This document shows positions 23,026 to 30,691 of a stretch of 31,621 nucleotides of DNA, piece after piece. Source of the DNA: a virus. A program made the translations under genes and the position numbers. Position 1 is the first letter of the stretch; every line of letters starts with the position of its first letter. The stretch lies in IMG/VR virus record IMGVR_UViG_3300027801_002086, positions 1 through 31,621 of that record. One strand, 5' to 3'. A model generated the notes under the pieces. That model searched no databases. It worked only from the letters and a program-made list of their open reading frames with translations, and was not told the origin of the DNA.

Positions 23026-23703
23026 ATGAATTTAAAAATCTTAACTGAATTAGATAGAATACTCAAAAACAATCCAGCATTAACACATGATACACACGCA
23101 TTTTGTCAAGTCGTTAATGGTGTATTTGATGTCGAACTAAATCAAATTGATGATACAGAAATTCATGCATTAGCAGAACAAATTGATAGGGAATGTTTGC
23201 GTAATTATTTCGGTAAAGTCTGGCAAGCAGAAACAAAGAGATACAAGTATAGTGGTCTTGCAATTATTGATGAAGTGAATGCTATGAATCCAGACAACGT
23301 AATTGATATCGGATGTGGATTTAACGAATTCAAAGGAAAGATTAAAAATCTAGTTGGTATTGACCCATATAATGATAAAGCAGATATTATGGTTCATACA
23401 TTAGATTATAAACCAGATGTCGAATATGATGTTGCTATTTGTTTAGGTAGTATCAATTTTGGTAGCAGTGATAAGATACTAGGCGAACTTGAAAATGTAG
23501 TAAACATGGTCAAGTCAGGTGGTTTCTTATATTTCAGAGTTAATCCAGGTATTCAGCATACTCGTCCAGCGGCTAAATGGATTAATTTTTATGACTGGGA
23601 TCCAGTATTCATTTCAAATGCCGCAAGACATCTTGGATGTGATGTGTTAATCTTACGACAAGATGACAACGATAGACTATATTTCGTATTACGTAAGAAA
23701 TAG
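23026..23703 (+). CDS. Class I SAM-dependent methyltransferase (225 aa)
   Basis: A Rossmann-type methyltransferase domain starts near residue 90. Motif I is VIDIGCGFN (92-100), the acidic residue that binds the SAM ribose is Asp113 in VGIDPY, and motif IV-like DVAICLGSINFG is at 135-146. The N-terminal 85 residues are helical and could recognise the substrate. No DPPY/NPPY motif is present, so it is probably not an adenine or cytosine DNA methylase. The substrate is unknown. It is 11 bases after the EEP-like gene. Confidence 0.8.
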   Translation: MNLKILTELDRILKNNPALTHDTHAFCQVVNGVFDVELNQIDDTEIHALAEQIDRECLRNYFGKVWQAETKRYKYSGLAIIDEVNAMNPDNVIDIGCGFNEFKGKIKNLVGIDPYNDKADIMVHTLDYKPDVEYDVAICLGSINFGSSDKILGELENVVNMVKSGGFLYFRVNPGIQHTRPAAKWINFYDWDPVFISNAARHLGCDVLILRQDDNDRLYFVLRKK

Positions 23704-23717
23704 TCGCAGTTAAAAAA

Positions 23718-23746
23718 GATAAATAAAACTAGTGCAGAACTGCACT
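23718..23746 (+). promoter_or_regulatory. Late promoter GATAAATA plus 5' hairpin
   Basis: GATAAATA at 23718-23725 predicts a start near 23731. AGTGCA (23731-23736) and TGCACT (23741-23746) form a hairpin that would be the first thing in the RNA. The TctA gene begins at 23816, with AAGGA at 23803-23807. Confidence 0.6.
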
Positions 23747-23815
23747 TCAATCATGTATTACAGAATTGTAAAGGCATGTCTTAAATAATTTAATAAATTT
23801 TAAAGGACATTACCC

Positions 23816-25255
23816 TTGGCAGCAATTCTGACCCTACTCGCAGGAACATTTTACGGACTAATCATAGGACTTATACCTAGTGCAGGAGCCACAACTGGAC
23901 TCGTAGCACTATTTGGTTTCATAAGTTACTTTAGTTTCGACCCATATCTAGGCGTAATCTTCTGTATGGCAGTAGTTGCCTCAAGTACAACGGGCGATAC
24001 TTATGCAGGAATACTATTAGGTATCCCAGGCGCAAACTCAGCCGCAGCCACAATGGTTGATGGATATCCACTAGCACAACAAGGCAGAGCCACAGAGGCA
24101 CTAACAGCCGCAATCACAACAAGCACAATCAACGGACTATTTTGGGGCACATTAACTTTTGCCCTATTGCCTCAGTACGCAAAACTCATTATGTATTTTG
24201 GTATTCCAGAGTTGTGGGCTTTCATCTTGTTAAGTTTGGCATGTGTGGGATTTGTCAGTAATAGATTTTGGTTTAGAAGTATTATAGCAATATGCGTAGG
24301 TATCTTTATAGGGTTAATAGGAATAGACCCAGAAACAAACATAGACAGATTTACTTTTGGATGGGACTATCTAGGTGATGGTGTACAACTTATGCCATTA
24401 GTTGCTGGACTATTTGCTTTTCCTGAGATAATCGCTGGTTGGAGAAGAGGCAACTCAATCGCAACAATAGGCGAAGAAACACATACGCATCAGACTTGGG
24501 AAGGTATTAAAGCAGTTTGGAAATATAAATGGGATGCACTACGTGGTGGTGCTATTGGCGCCTTTGTAGGGTTTTTACCTGGATTAGGTGGAGCAATGGG
24601 AGATTGGATGAGTTACGGTGCCACAGTAGCAAGTCATCCCGAAGAAGAATTTGGAAATGGCAATATGAGAGGCGTTGTAGGTCCAGAAGGAAGCAACAAT
24701 GCCCAAAAAGCAACTAGTATGATACCAACAGTATTGTTTGGCATACCAGGAGCAAGTTTTGCCGCAGTACTATTAGGACTATTTGCGTACTTAGGTTTCG
24801 AATTGGGAACACAAGAAATCGCCGCAGATATAAAGTTCTTTGACAGTTTAACATTTGGATTTATGTGGGCGACAGTAATTACTGGTATACTTTGTGTAGC
24901 ATTTAATAAGCAAATTGCAAAGATAACTTATGTTCCCTACATTTATTACTTCCCATTCTTAGTGGGATTTATCATCTGGGCTTGTGTTCAATACACAGGC
25001 GGATGGCAAGACTATGCTATATTAGGTATTACTACCTGTTTAGGATTGTTTATGAAGAAGTACAAGTTTAGTAGACCTGCCTTGTTAATGGCATTTATAC
25101 TTGCAATGAAAATAGAGGCATTATCTTTACAAATGTGGTTCATTTACTCAGTAGACACACTAGTAACACGACCATTATTTTTAGGTATAATGACTGTAGT
25201 AATTATGCTATTAGTATTCAGCATAGTTAAGAGAAGTAAACTAGAATATGCTTAA
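23816..25255 (+). CDS. tctA: TctA-family tripartite tricarboxylate transporter permease (479 aa)
   Basis: A very hydrophobic multi-pass membrane protein with TctA signatures: GLIIGLIPSAGATTGLV at the N-terminus (about 14-30), a second GFLPGLGGAMGDW near 252-264, and PTVLFGIPGASFAAVLLG near 303-320. TctA is the large membrane subunit of tripartite transporters that import citrate or related carboxylates using a TctC binding protein and a small TctB subunit. The start is TTG, eight bases after AAGGA. A late-type promoter precedes it and a TctC-like gene follows. No TctB gene lies between them. Phage transporters of this family would be unusual. Confidence 0.9.
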   Translation: MAAILTLLAGTFYGLIIGLIPSAGATTGLVALFGFISYFSFDPYLGVIFCMAVVASSTTGDTYAGILLGIPGANSAAATMVDGYPLAQQGRATEALTAAITTSTINGLFWGTLTFALLPQYAKLIMYFGIPELWAFILLSLACVGFVSNRFWFRSIIAICVGIFIGLIGIDPETNIDRFTFGWDYLGDGVQLMPLVAGLFAFPEIIAGWRRGNSIATIGEETHTHQTWEGIKAVWKYKWDALRGGAIGAFVGFLPGLGGAMGDWMSYGATVASHPEEEFGNGNMRGVVGPEGSNNAQKATSMIPTVLFGIPGASFAAVLLGLFAYLGFELGTQEIAADIKFFDSLTFGFMWATVITGILCVAFNKQIAKITYVPYIYYFPFLVGFIIWACVQYTGGWQDYAILGITTCLGLFMKKYKFSRPALLMAFILAMKIEALSLQMWFIYSVDTLVTRPLFLGIMTVVIMLLVFSIVKRSKLEYA

Positions 25256-25309
25256 GGATGCACCACACGTGCTTGAGTACAATTTAATGTGGAAATAGGA
25301 AATAAAAAA

Positions 25310-26451
25310 ATGAAGAATATTATAATGGCAGCGGCGCTATCAGCGTGTATCGCCACATCAGCACTTGCTGAAACATTTACATTTGTTGTTCCGCAGAAGC
25401 CAGGTTCTGGTACTATGTATGGACAGAAATTGTATTGAAAGAATTGGCTAGATTTATGCCAGGACACACTCTAAAACTTAGGAACTTCCCAGGTGCTAGA
25501 GATATTCCAGCAGTAAACGCCTTTCAAAACGAGTTAAGATTCGATAATACTATTATTATGGTATCTCATGGCGGTAATGGTGTATCATTCTTGCAAGAGA
25601 ATGTAGACTATAACTATGCTGATTGGGAATCAATTGGTATGATGAACTTAAACATCATCGTTGGTAAAAGACTTGATGCAGACTTAGAAAACATTGTCTT
25701 TGCATCAAAATCAGGACGTGTTCCAGATGCAATGGGTATGGCTCTACTATTATGTGGAAAACTAGACTCGATTGCTGAATACACAACTTGTTTCAAGTCG
25801 AAAGTTAACTGGGTACCAGGATTTGGTAACGGTGGTGACAGACGTTTAGCATTTAAACGTGGCGAACTAACTGTTGACAGAGAAAATCCAGCGGCATATA
25901 AGAAGCATATTGCTCCTAATGGCGATGCTGAAGTTTGGTTCCATCACGGAATTCTACAAGCAGACGGCACACACGCAGATGATGTCAACTATCCAGGTCT
26001 ACAGATGGAAATCTTGTATGAGCAAAAATGGGGCGAAGCACCTTCAGGTCCAATGTATGATGCATATGTACTTGTTAAGTCATTCCGCGATGCTATGCAA
26101 AAAGCATTTTGGGTAAACGCTGGCAATCCTAATGCAGAAGTATTACAAAAAGCATTGTTAGAAATGTCTAAAGACCCACAAGCAATCAAAGCCATTCAAA
26201 AGAAAGTTGGTAAGTACGAATGGGTTCTTGGTGAAGCAGGAAATGCCCGTAGAGATGTACTAATGTCATTTGTTACAGAAGATGCATTACGTGACTTAGT
26301 TACATTCTCGAATGATGCATTGAACATCAAAGCAGTATACAAAGAAAGCATTGTTAATCCAGACGCAATACTAACAGTCGTAGAAGACGTTGCTGAAGAA
26401 GAAACTCTAGTACAGCGTGTTAGTAATTGGTTTAAGAAGATAACAAAATGA
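25310..26451 (+). pseudogene. TctC-like periplasmic binding protein, frameshifted
   Basis: The ATG at 25310 gives a signal peptide (MKNIIMAAALSACIATSALA, cleaved before ETF) and the start of a mature protein (FTFVVPQKPGSGTM), then hits TGA at 25436-25438. The next frame continues as WTEIVLKELARFMPGHTLKL and NFPGARDIPAVNAF for over 330 residues to 26451. Adding one G after ATG at 25414-25416 would join them as GTMVWTEIV. The family binds carboxylates in the periplasm for TctA. The break is a one-base deletion or a sequencing error; TTG 25435 could start a fragment without a signal peptide. The long body is otherwise intact, so the loss, if real, is recent. Confidence 0.8.
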
Positions 26452-27116
26452 AAACGAATATATTAGTGCTTACTGGACCTCAAGGGTCTGGTAATCACCT
26501 ATTCTCAAAAGCATTATCTATGCATGATGATGTTTCAGGTTGGGATGACCTGCTAAGAGAATATTGGATAAACCACGATGCGGCACCTTTTAAAGATATT
26601 TGGTCACATCCAGAAACTATTAGTGGACACGATTGGTCACTAAGCGACAACTGGGTACTGAGTGTAAGCGGACCATACGTAGACATCATTAACGGGCAAA
26701 AGCAAACTGTTTATCCAAACTATAAAGAAGTATTAAGTGAACTTAGTAAAGTAGGAAATGTTCAAGTTGGTATTATTGGTAGAGACCAAAATATTATGGG
26801 ACAAAATCAACTAAGAAAACGAGGAGTAGAAAGTTATCACAACTTTCTTAACAAAGTAGAAGACCTAACAGCACACCCTCATGTGTTTTTAAGTGTAGAA
26901 CTATTGTACTTGTTTAGGCATCAGTACCTGAAGTCACTAGATGCCTTACTTGATATTCCTGTAGATGCGAGTGATGAAAGACTTCACTTTATTCTTAATA
27001 AAGACCCCAATGCTAAATATGTTCATAGAGTTGAACATAGTTGGTTAGATAAGAGAAAGAGAGATGGACTGTTAAACGATAATAGCCATCCACATGATGA
27101 AACCGATGTACAGTAA
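26448..27116 (+). CDS. P-loop protein, sulfotransferase- or kinase-like (222 aa)
   Basis: Residues 9-20 (TGPQGSGNHLFS) form a nucleotide- or PAPS-binding loop; the Lys of a classic Walker A is Asn, and the following His resembles loops of sulfotransferase-like proteins. The middle has IGRDQNIMGQNQLRKRG, where the acidic and Arg residues could contact a nucleotide. The C-terminal RVEHSWLDKRKRDG is basic. It may be a degenerate kinase or a sulfotransferase-type enzyme. Its ATG overlaps the TctC-like stop (ATGA), so it belongs to the same operon. Confidence 0.65.
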   Translation: MKTNILVLTGPQGSGNHLFSKALSMHDDVSGWDDLLREYWINHDAAPFKDIWSHPETISGHDWSLSDNWVLSVSGPYVDIINGQKQTVYPNYKEVLSELSKVGNVQVGIIGRDQNIMGQNQLRKRGVESYHNFLNKVEDLTAHPHVFLSVELLYLFRHQYLKSLDALLDIPVDASDERLHFILNKDPNAKYVHRVEHSWLDKRKRDGLLNDNSHPHDETDVQ

Positions 27117-27363
27117 GAAACAAGATAAATCGGTTGTAATCGTCAAGTACGCTTCTGCGGTACTAATACTAGTTGCAATGATATTTCATGTTGCTGGTAT
27201 TACACCGTGGAATAGTATTTTACAAATGATTGCCGCAAGTGGTTGGATATATGTAGGTTGGAAATGGAAAGAGAAAGCAATTTTACTTAACTTTATTCCA
27301 CAGTTTGCTATTATTATACCAATGCTAATTTGGATATATTATATAAAGGATACGGGACTATGA
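27094..27363 (+). CDS. Small three-pass membrane protein (89 aa)
   Basis: Three hydrophobic segments: VVIVKYASAVLILVAMIFHV, NSILQMIAASGWIYVGW and AILLNFIPQFAIIIPMLIWI. The N-terminus is basic. It overlaps the previous gene by 23 bases; ATG 27106 is an alternative start that overlaps less. It is too short for a typical TctB (about 150 residues with four segments), although its place in the transporter operon makes a link worth considering. Family not established. Confidence 0.65.
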   Translation: MMKPMYSKKQDKSVVIVKYASAVLILVAMIFHVAGITPWNSILQMIAASGWIYVGWKWKEKAILLNFIPQFAIIIPMLIWIYYIKDTGL

Positions 27364-28013
27364 AATCAAACTGGGAACTAGGCAAAGAATTATCAAATTA
27401 CCATTTTGATAAGTCACTGAAAGATACAGATGCATACCAAAAATGCGGAAGATTTGTAGGCGATTGGAAAGATGAACTTGAAGAATCTTACAAGACTATG
27501 ACTAGTATCACTTGGAATAACAGGTGGGATAAGCATGGTAAGAAAGACCCACGTGGTAACTTATCAGAGAATGAAATAAAAGATATTATTGATGCTGGTG
27601 GAGACCCAGAGATGTCAATGTATCAAGGTTCTTACACTATTGGACCTGTGATGCAAAAGATGATTGATACATTGGGTATGGATGATAGTAGACACAAACT
27701 ACACATTCAAGTCACTGGTGAAGTCGTTACCATGCATATGGACAAGCATTACGATGTAGAAGATGGCAGAGAAGCACGTAGATTTCTAATTGCATTAGAA
27801 GATTGGGAACCAGGACAAATATTAGTCTTCGGTAATCAAATATGTGAACGATGGACTGCTGGAGATATCATTACATGGGAATGGAAAGACATGCCCCATG
27901 GCACTGCAAATTGCAGTTTACATAAACGACCAATGTTAGCAGTAACGGGCGTTGTTACAGAGACAACACAAGACTTACTAGATAACCCAAAACTAAGATA
28001 TAATTTATACTAA
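27360..28013 (+). CDS. 2OG-Fe(II) oxygenase-like protein (217 aa)
   Basis: The iron-binding triad is visible in a double-stranded beta-helix core: His126-x-Asp128 (VTMHMDKH) and distal His180 (MPHGTAN), with Arg190 ten residues later to bind 2-oxoglutarate. The strands RRFLIALEDWEPGQILVFGN and ERWTAGDIITWEW lie between them as in aspartyl/prolyl hydroxylase-type enzymes. It would hydroxylate a protein or small molecule using oxygen and 2-oxoglutarate. The start is ATG 27360, overlapping the previous stop (ATGA), not the upstream ATG 27330. Such oxygenases are common in T4-like marine phages. Confidence 0.82.
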   Translation: MKSNWELGKELSNYHFDKSLKDTDAYQKCGRFVGDWKDELEESYKTMTSITWNNRWDKHGKKDPRGNLSENEIKDIIDAGGDPEMSMYQGSYTIGPVMQKMIDTLGMDDSRHKLHIQVTGEVVTMHMDKHYDVEDGREARRFLIALEDWEPGQILVFGNQICERWTAGDIITWEWKDMPHGTANCSLHKRPMLAVTGVVTETTQDLLDNPKLRYNLY

Positions 28014-28029
28014 ATATCACTAGAAACTC

Positions 28030-28058
28030 TTTACTAATCATACTGGTTGTGTTATAAT
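28030..28058 (+). promoter_or_regulatory. Sigma70-type promoter
   Basis: TTTACT at 28030-28035 and TATAAT at 28053-28058 with a 17-base spacer, ahead of the nucleosidase gene at 28088 (GAAGGA site). Confidence 0.6.
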
Positions 28059-28087
28059 AGTATTTTGTAGACGAAAGAAGGAACAGA

Positions 28088-28801
28088 ATGACAGTAGGAA
28101 TAATTTCAGCAATCCCAGAAGAATATACCCGATTAGAATGGGACAGTGAGCCGAAAAAAGAAATAATTATAAACAAAATTTTTAAATTCGGTAAGATGAA
28201 TGGCATTGATGTTATCGCCGCTGAATGTGGAATAGGCAAAGTAAACGCCGCATTAACAACTGGCTTACTTTTAGGTCATTTTGGATGTGATAGTATCGCA
28301 TTTAGTGGCTGTGCAGGTGGTTTAAATCCAGAGTTGGCAACAGGTGATATACTTATTGCTGACGAACTTATTCAACACGACTATGGTGCAATCGTTAATG
28401 GTCAATTGATTAGTTCTATTCCTGGTAGTTTTCCAGCATTAGACGATACAGATGAAAACATAGCATATGTTATGCCAGAAAGATTAAAAAATGCACTAGT
28501 GAATGTAATAGGACTAGAACCAAAGTTTGGTCGTATTCTCACAGGTGATACTTACTTAGCATGTGAACGTACTAGGAAAATGTTCCGTGGACAGTTTGGT
28601 GCAGATGCAATTGAAATGGAAGGTGGTGCAATTGCACAAGTATGTTCTTCTTGGCATGTACCATTTGTTATTGTGAGGGTGTTAAGTGACTTAGCAGGTA
28701 GAGATTCACACGTAGAATTTGATGAATTTATAGATGATGCTAGTAAAAAAGCCGCTCAGACAGTAAGTAGAATTCTTCCTGTATTGGATGAGTGGAAATG
28801 A
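28088..28801 (+). CDS. mtnN: MTA/SAH nucleosidase-like enzyme (237 aa)
   Basis: Matches 5'-methylthioadenosine/S-adenosylhomocysteine nucleosidase: the opening GIISAIPEE (catalytic Glu12), GIGKVNAA (48-55), SGCAGGL (73-79), TGDTYLA (152-158), AIEMEGGAIAQVC (174-186, with Glu178) and VRVLSDLAG (196-204, Asp201). It hydrolyses MTA and SAH to adenine plus methylthioribose or S-ribosylhomocysteine, removing SAH that would inhibit methyltransferases such as the one at 23026. Length is close to E. coli MtnN (232). Transcribed from 28058; its stop overlaps the next gene (ATGA). Confidence 0.92.
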   Translation: MTVGIISAIPEEYTRLEWDSEPKKEIIINKIFKFGKMNGIDVIAAECGIGKVNAALTTGLLLGHFGCDSIAFSGCAGGLNPELATGDILIADELIQHDYGAIVNGQLISSIPGSFPALDDTDENIAYVMPERLKNALVNVIGLEPKFGRILTGDTYLACERTRKMFRGQFGADAIEMEGGAIAQVCSSWHVPFVIVRVLSDLAGRDSHVEFDEFIDDASKKAAQTVSRILPVLDEWK

Positions 28802-29241
28802 TGATTAAAGAGTTTAAAGACACTCCATTTGAGTTAAATAACCAAGAAGTTCTAGTAGATGAAGAATTTTATAAGGTATATCCCGACATTTGGCCAGCGT
28901 GTGATGGACACTTATTATTCGTTCCTAAACTAAATACAGCAGAATATATAACAAAAACATTAGGTGAAGCAATTGCACATGGAAACAGTTTGATAGAAAG
29001 TGGAGAAATCGACGGATATCATTTTGGTATGAATATGGGAGAACCAGCAGGCCAAACTGTAATGTGGCCACATGTTCACTTCCTACCAAGAAAAACTGGT
29101 GATATAGAAGGTTTCCCAGGAAGTGTCAGACTGGCACATAGAGGACATAGAGGGGCAGAGTATTATGGAAATCATCCAGAATACATGGCTAAATACAGAC
29201 GAGCCCACCCACTTTTATGGAATGACGAGGACAATACATGA
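28798..29241 (+). CDS. HIT-family protein with altered triad (147 aa)
   Basis: The core GQTVMWPHVHFLPRKTGD at 85-102 corresponds to the HIT motif HxHxHxx, with the first His replaced by Trp90 and the other two kept (His92, His94). Upstream, VYPDIWPACDGHLLFVPKL matches the HIT opening, in which phosphate groups are reached through a HLLFVPK strand. HIT proteins hydrolyse or transfer nucleotides. The loss of one His may change but need not abolish activity. The start ATG 28798 overlaps the nucleosidase stop; GTG 28792 is less likely. It overlaps the aminopeptidase start (ATGA). Confidence 0.78.
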   Translation: MMIKEFKDTPFELNNQEVLVDEEFYKVYPDIWPACDGHLLFVPKLNTAEYITKTLGEAIAHGNSLIESGEIDGYHFGMNMGEPAGQTVMWPHVHFLPRKTGDIEGFPGSVRLAHRGHRGAEYYGNHPEYMAKYRRAHPLLWNDEDNT

Positions 29242-30650
29242 ACAAATCATATGAATCAAAATCAGCAATAATTATTCTTTACGGCTCATCAGAGTATAAG
29301 ACATTAGATAAGAAACTAAATGGTCAACTTGATACTATGTGTCAATCAAATAGTATCGATAGTAAAGATAATTTAGAAACTGAAATGACATACCCATCCA
29401 AAGTTAACACACAAGCAATTTGTGTAGTTAAAACTGACAAGCAATCTAATAATGATTGGAGAGATATTGGTGGCAAATATTATAGTAGATACAAAGAGCA
29501 GGTAGAACACGTTTATTTTGATGATGAAATGCCTAAAGAAGTCTATGATGGCGCAATGATGGCAAGATATTCATTTTCTAAGTATAAAACTAAAGACACT
29601 CCAACTTACGCAAGTATTCATGTTGACGATACAGATACAATTGCGTTAATGCACGAAAGTGTATATTTTTCACGTGACTTAGTATCGGAGCCTGGAAATG
29701 TTTTATATCCAGCAGAATATGCCAAGAGAATTAATGATACATTATCACCATTAGGTGTTAACGTAAAAATTTATCATCAAGCACAACTAGAAGAAATGGG
29801 TCTTGACCTATTGTTAAGTGTAGGACAAGGTTCTGCAAGAGATAGTTATGTTGTTGTAATGGAACATATGAACGGTAAAAAAGGTGACAGTCCTATTGCC
29901 TTAGTGGGCAAGGGTGTTACATTTGATACTGGTGGTATTAGTCTTAAACCTGGTCGTAACATGGGCGACATGAAATATGATATGGGTGGAAGTGCCGCAG
30001 TTGTTGGTGCAATGCATGCCATAGCAAATCATAAAGTGAAAAAGAATGTGATTGGTATCGTAGGACTTGTTGAGAATATGCCTGATGGCACAGCAATCAA
30101 ACCAGGCGATATTGTTACTTCACTTAGTGGATTAACAGTCGAAAACCTTAACACAGACGCCGAAGGCCGCTTGGTCCTCGCAGATATTCTAACTTACGTA
30201 CAGAATGAGTATAGTCCGTGTTGTATTGTTGATTTAGCAACACTAACAGGTGCTATTGTACAAACATTAGGTCACGAGATGGCAGGATTATTTACGAACT
30301 CTACTATGTGGGGAGATGCGATAATGGATGCTGGTGACGAAGGTGGCGAAGGTTTCTTCCGTATGCCAATGGGACAAAATTGGAATAAAATGACTGATAG
30401 TAAGATTGCTGATATGCAAAATATTGGTGGTCCATTTGGTGGTTCAACAACAGCCGCTGAATTTCTATACAGATTTGTAGACCAAACTACTCCATGGGCA
30501 CACTTAGACATTGCTGGTATGGCATGGAATAGTGAAAACAAAGATACATGTCCAATTGGCGCAGTTGGCTTTGGTGTAAAAACTCTTTATAACTTAGTAA
30601 ACTCAGATTTTTCTAGTGAAATGCCAATCGATGGACCTATGAAGTACTAA
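29238..30650 (+). CDS. pepA: M17 leucyl aminopeptidase (470 aa)
   Basis: Contains the full M17 catalytic core: VGKGVTFDTGGISLKP (223-238), MKYDMGGSAAVVGAM (245-259) and the signature NTDAEGRLVLAD (305-316). By comparison with PepA, metal ligands are Lys225, Asp230, Asp248, Asp307 and Glu309, with catalytic Lys237 and Arg311. It removes N-terminal residues from peptides, recycling amino acids from degraded proteins, and acts as a hexamer in relatives. Length is normal for the family (about 480-500). Third gene of the coupled 28088-30650 operon. Confidence 0.93.
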   Translation: MNKSYESKSAIIILYGSSEYKTLDKKLNGQLDTMCQSNSIDSKDNLETEMTYPSKVNTQAICVVKTDKQSNNDWRDIGGKYYSRYKEQVEHVYFDDEMPKEVYDGAMMARYSFSKYKTKDTPTYASIHVDDTDTIALMHESVYFSRDLVSEPGNVLYPAEYAKRINDTLSPLGVNVKIYHQAQLEEMGLDLLLSVGQGSARDSYVVVMEHMNGKKGDSPIALVGKGVTFDTGGISLKPGRNMGDMKYDMGGSAAVVGAMHAIANHKVKKNVIGIVGLVENMPDGTAIKPGDIVTSLSGLTVENLNTDAEGRLVLADILTYVQNEYSPCCIVDLATLTGAIVQTLGHEMAGLFTNSTMWGDAIMDAGDEGGEGFFRMPMGQNWNKMTDSKIADMQNIGGPFGGSTTAAEFLYRFVDQTTPWAHLDIAGMAWNSENKDTCPIGAVGFGVKTLYNLVNSDFSSEMPIDGPMKY

Positions 30651-30653
30651 TTG

Positions 30654-30680
30654 TATAAATACGTATATAATAATATACGT
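30654..30680 (+). promoter_or_regulatory. Late promoter TATAAATA with 8-base dyad
   Basis: TATAAATA at 30654-30661 predicts a start near 30667. ACGTATAT (30661-30668) and ATATACGT (30673-30680) are perfect inverted arms around AATA. The lipase start is at 30692. Confidence 0.65.
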
Positions 30681-30691
30681 GAGGACACAAC

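Noticed and set aside
23753-23788. Eleven-codon leader peptide ahead of tctA
   Set aside because: No ribosome binding site and no attenuator structure after it; probably chance.
27330-27359. ATG 27330 as start of the 2OG oxygenase gene
   Set aside because: ATG 27360 overlaps the upstream stop as ATGA, the pattern used throughout this operon.
27094-27363. The 89-residue membrane protein as TctB
   Set aside because: Too short with only three segments and not adjacent to tctA; only context supports it.
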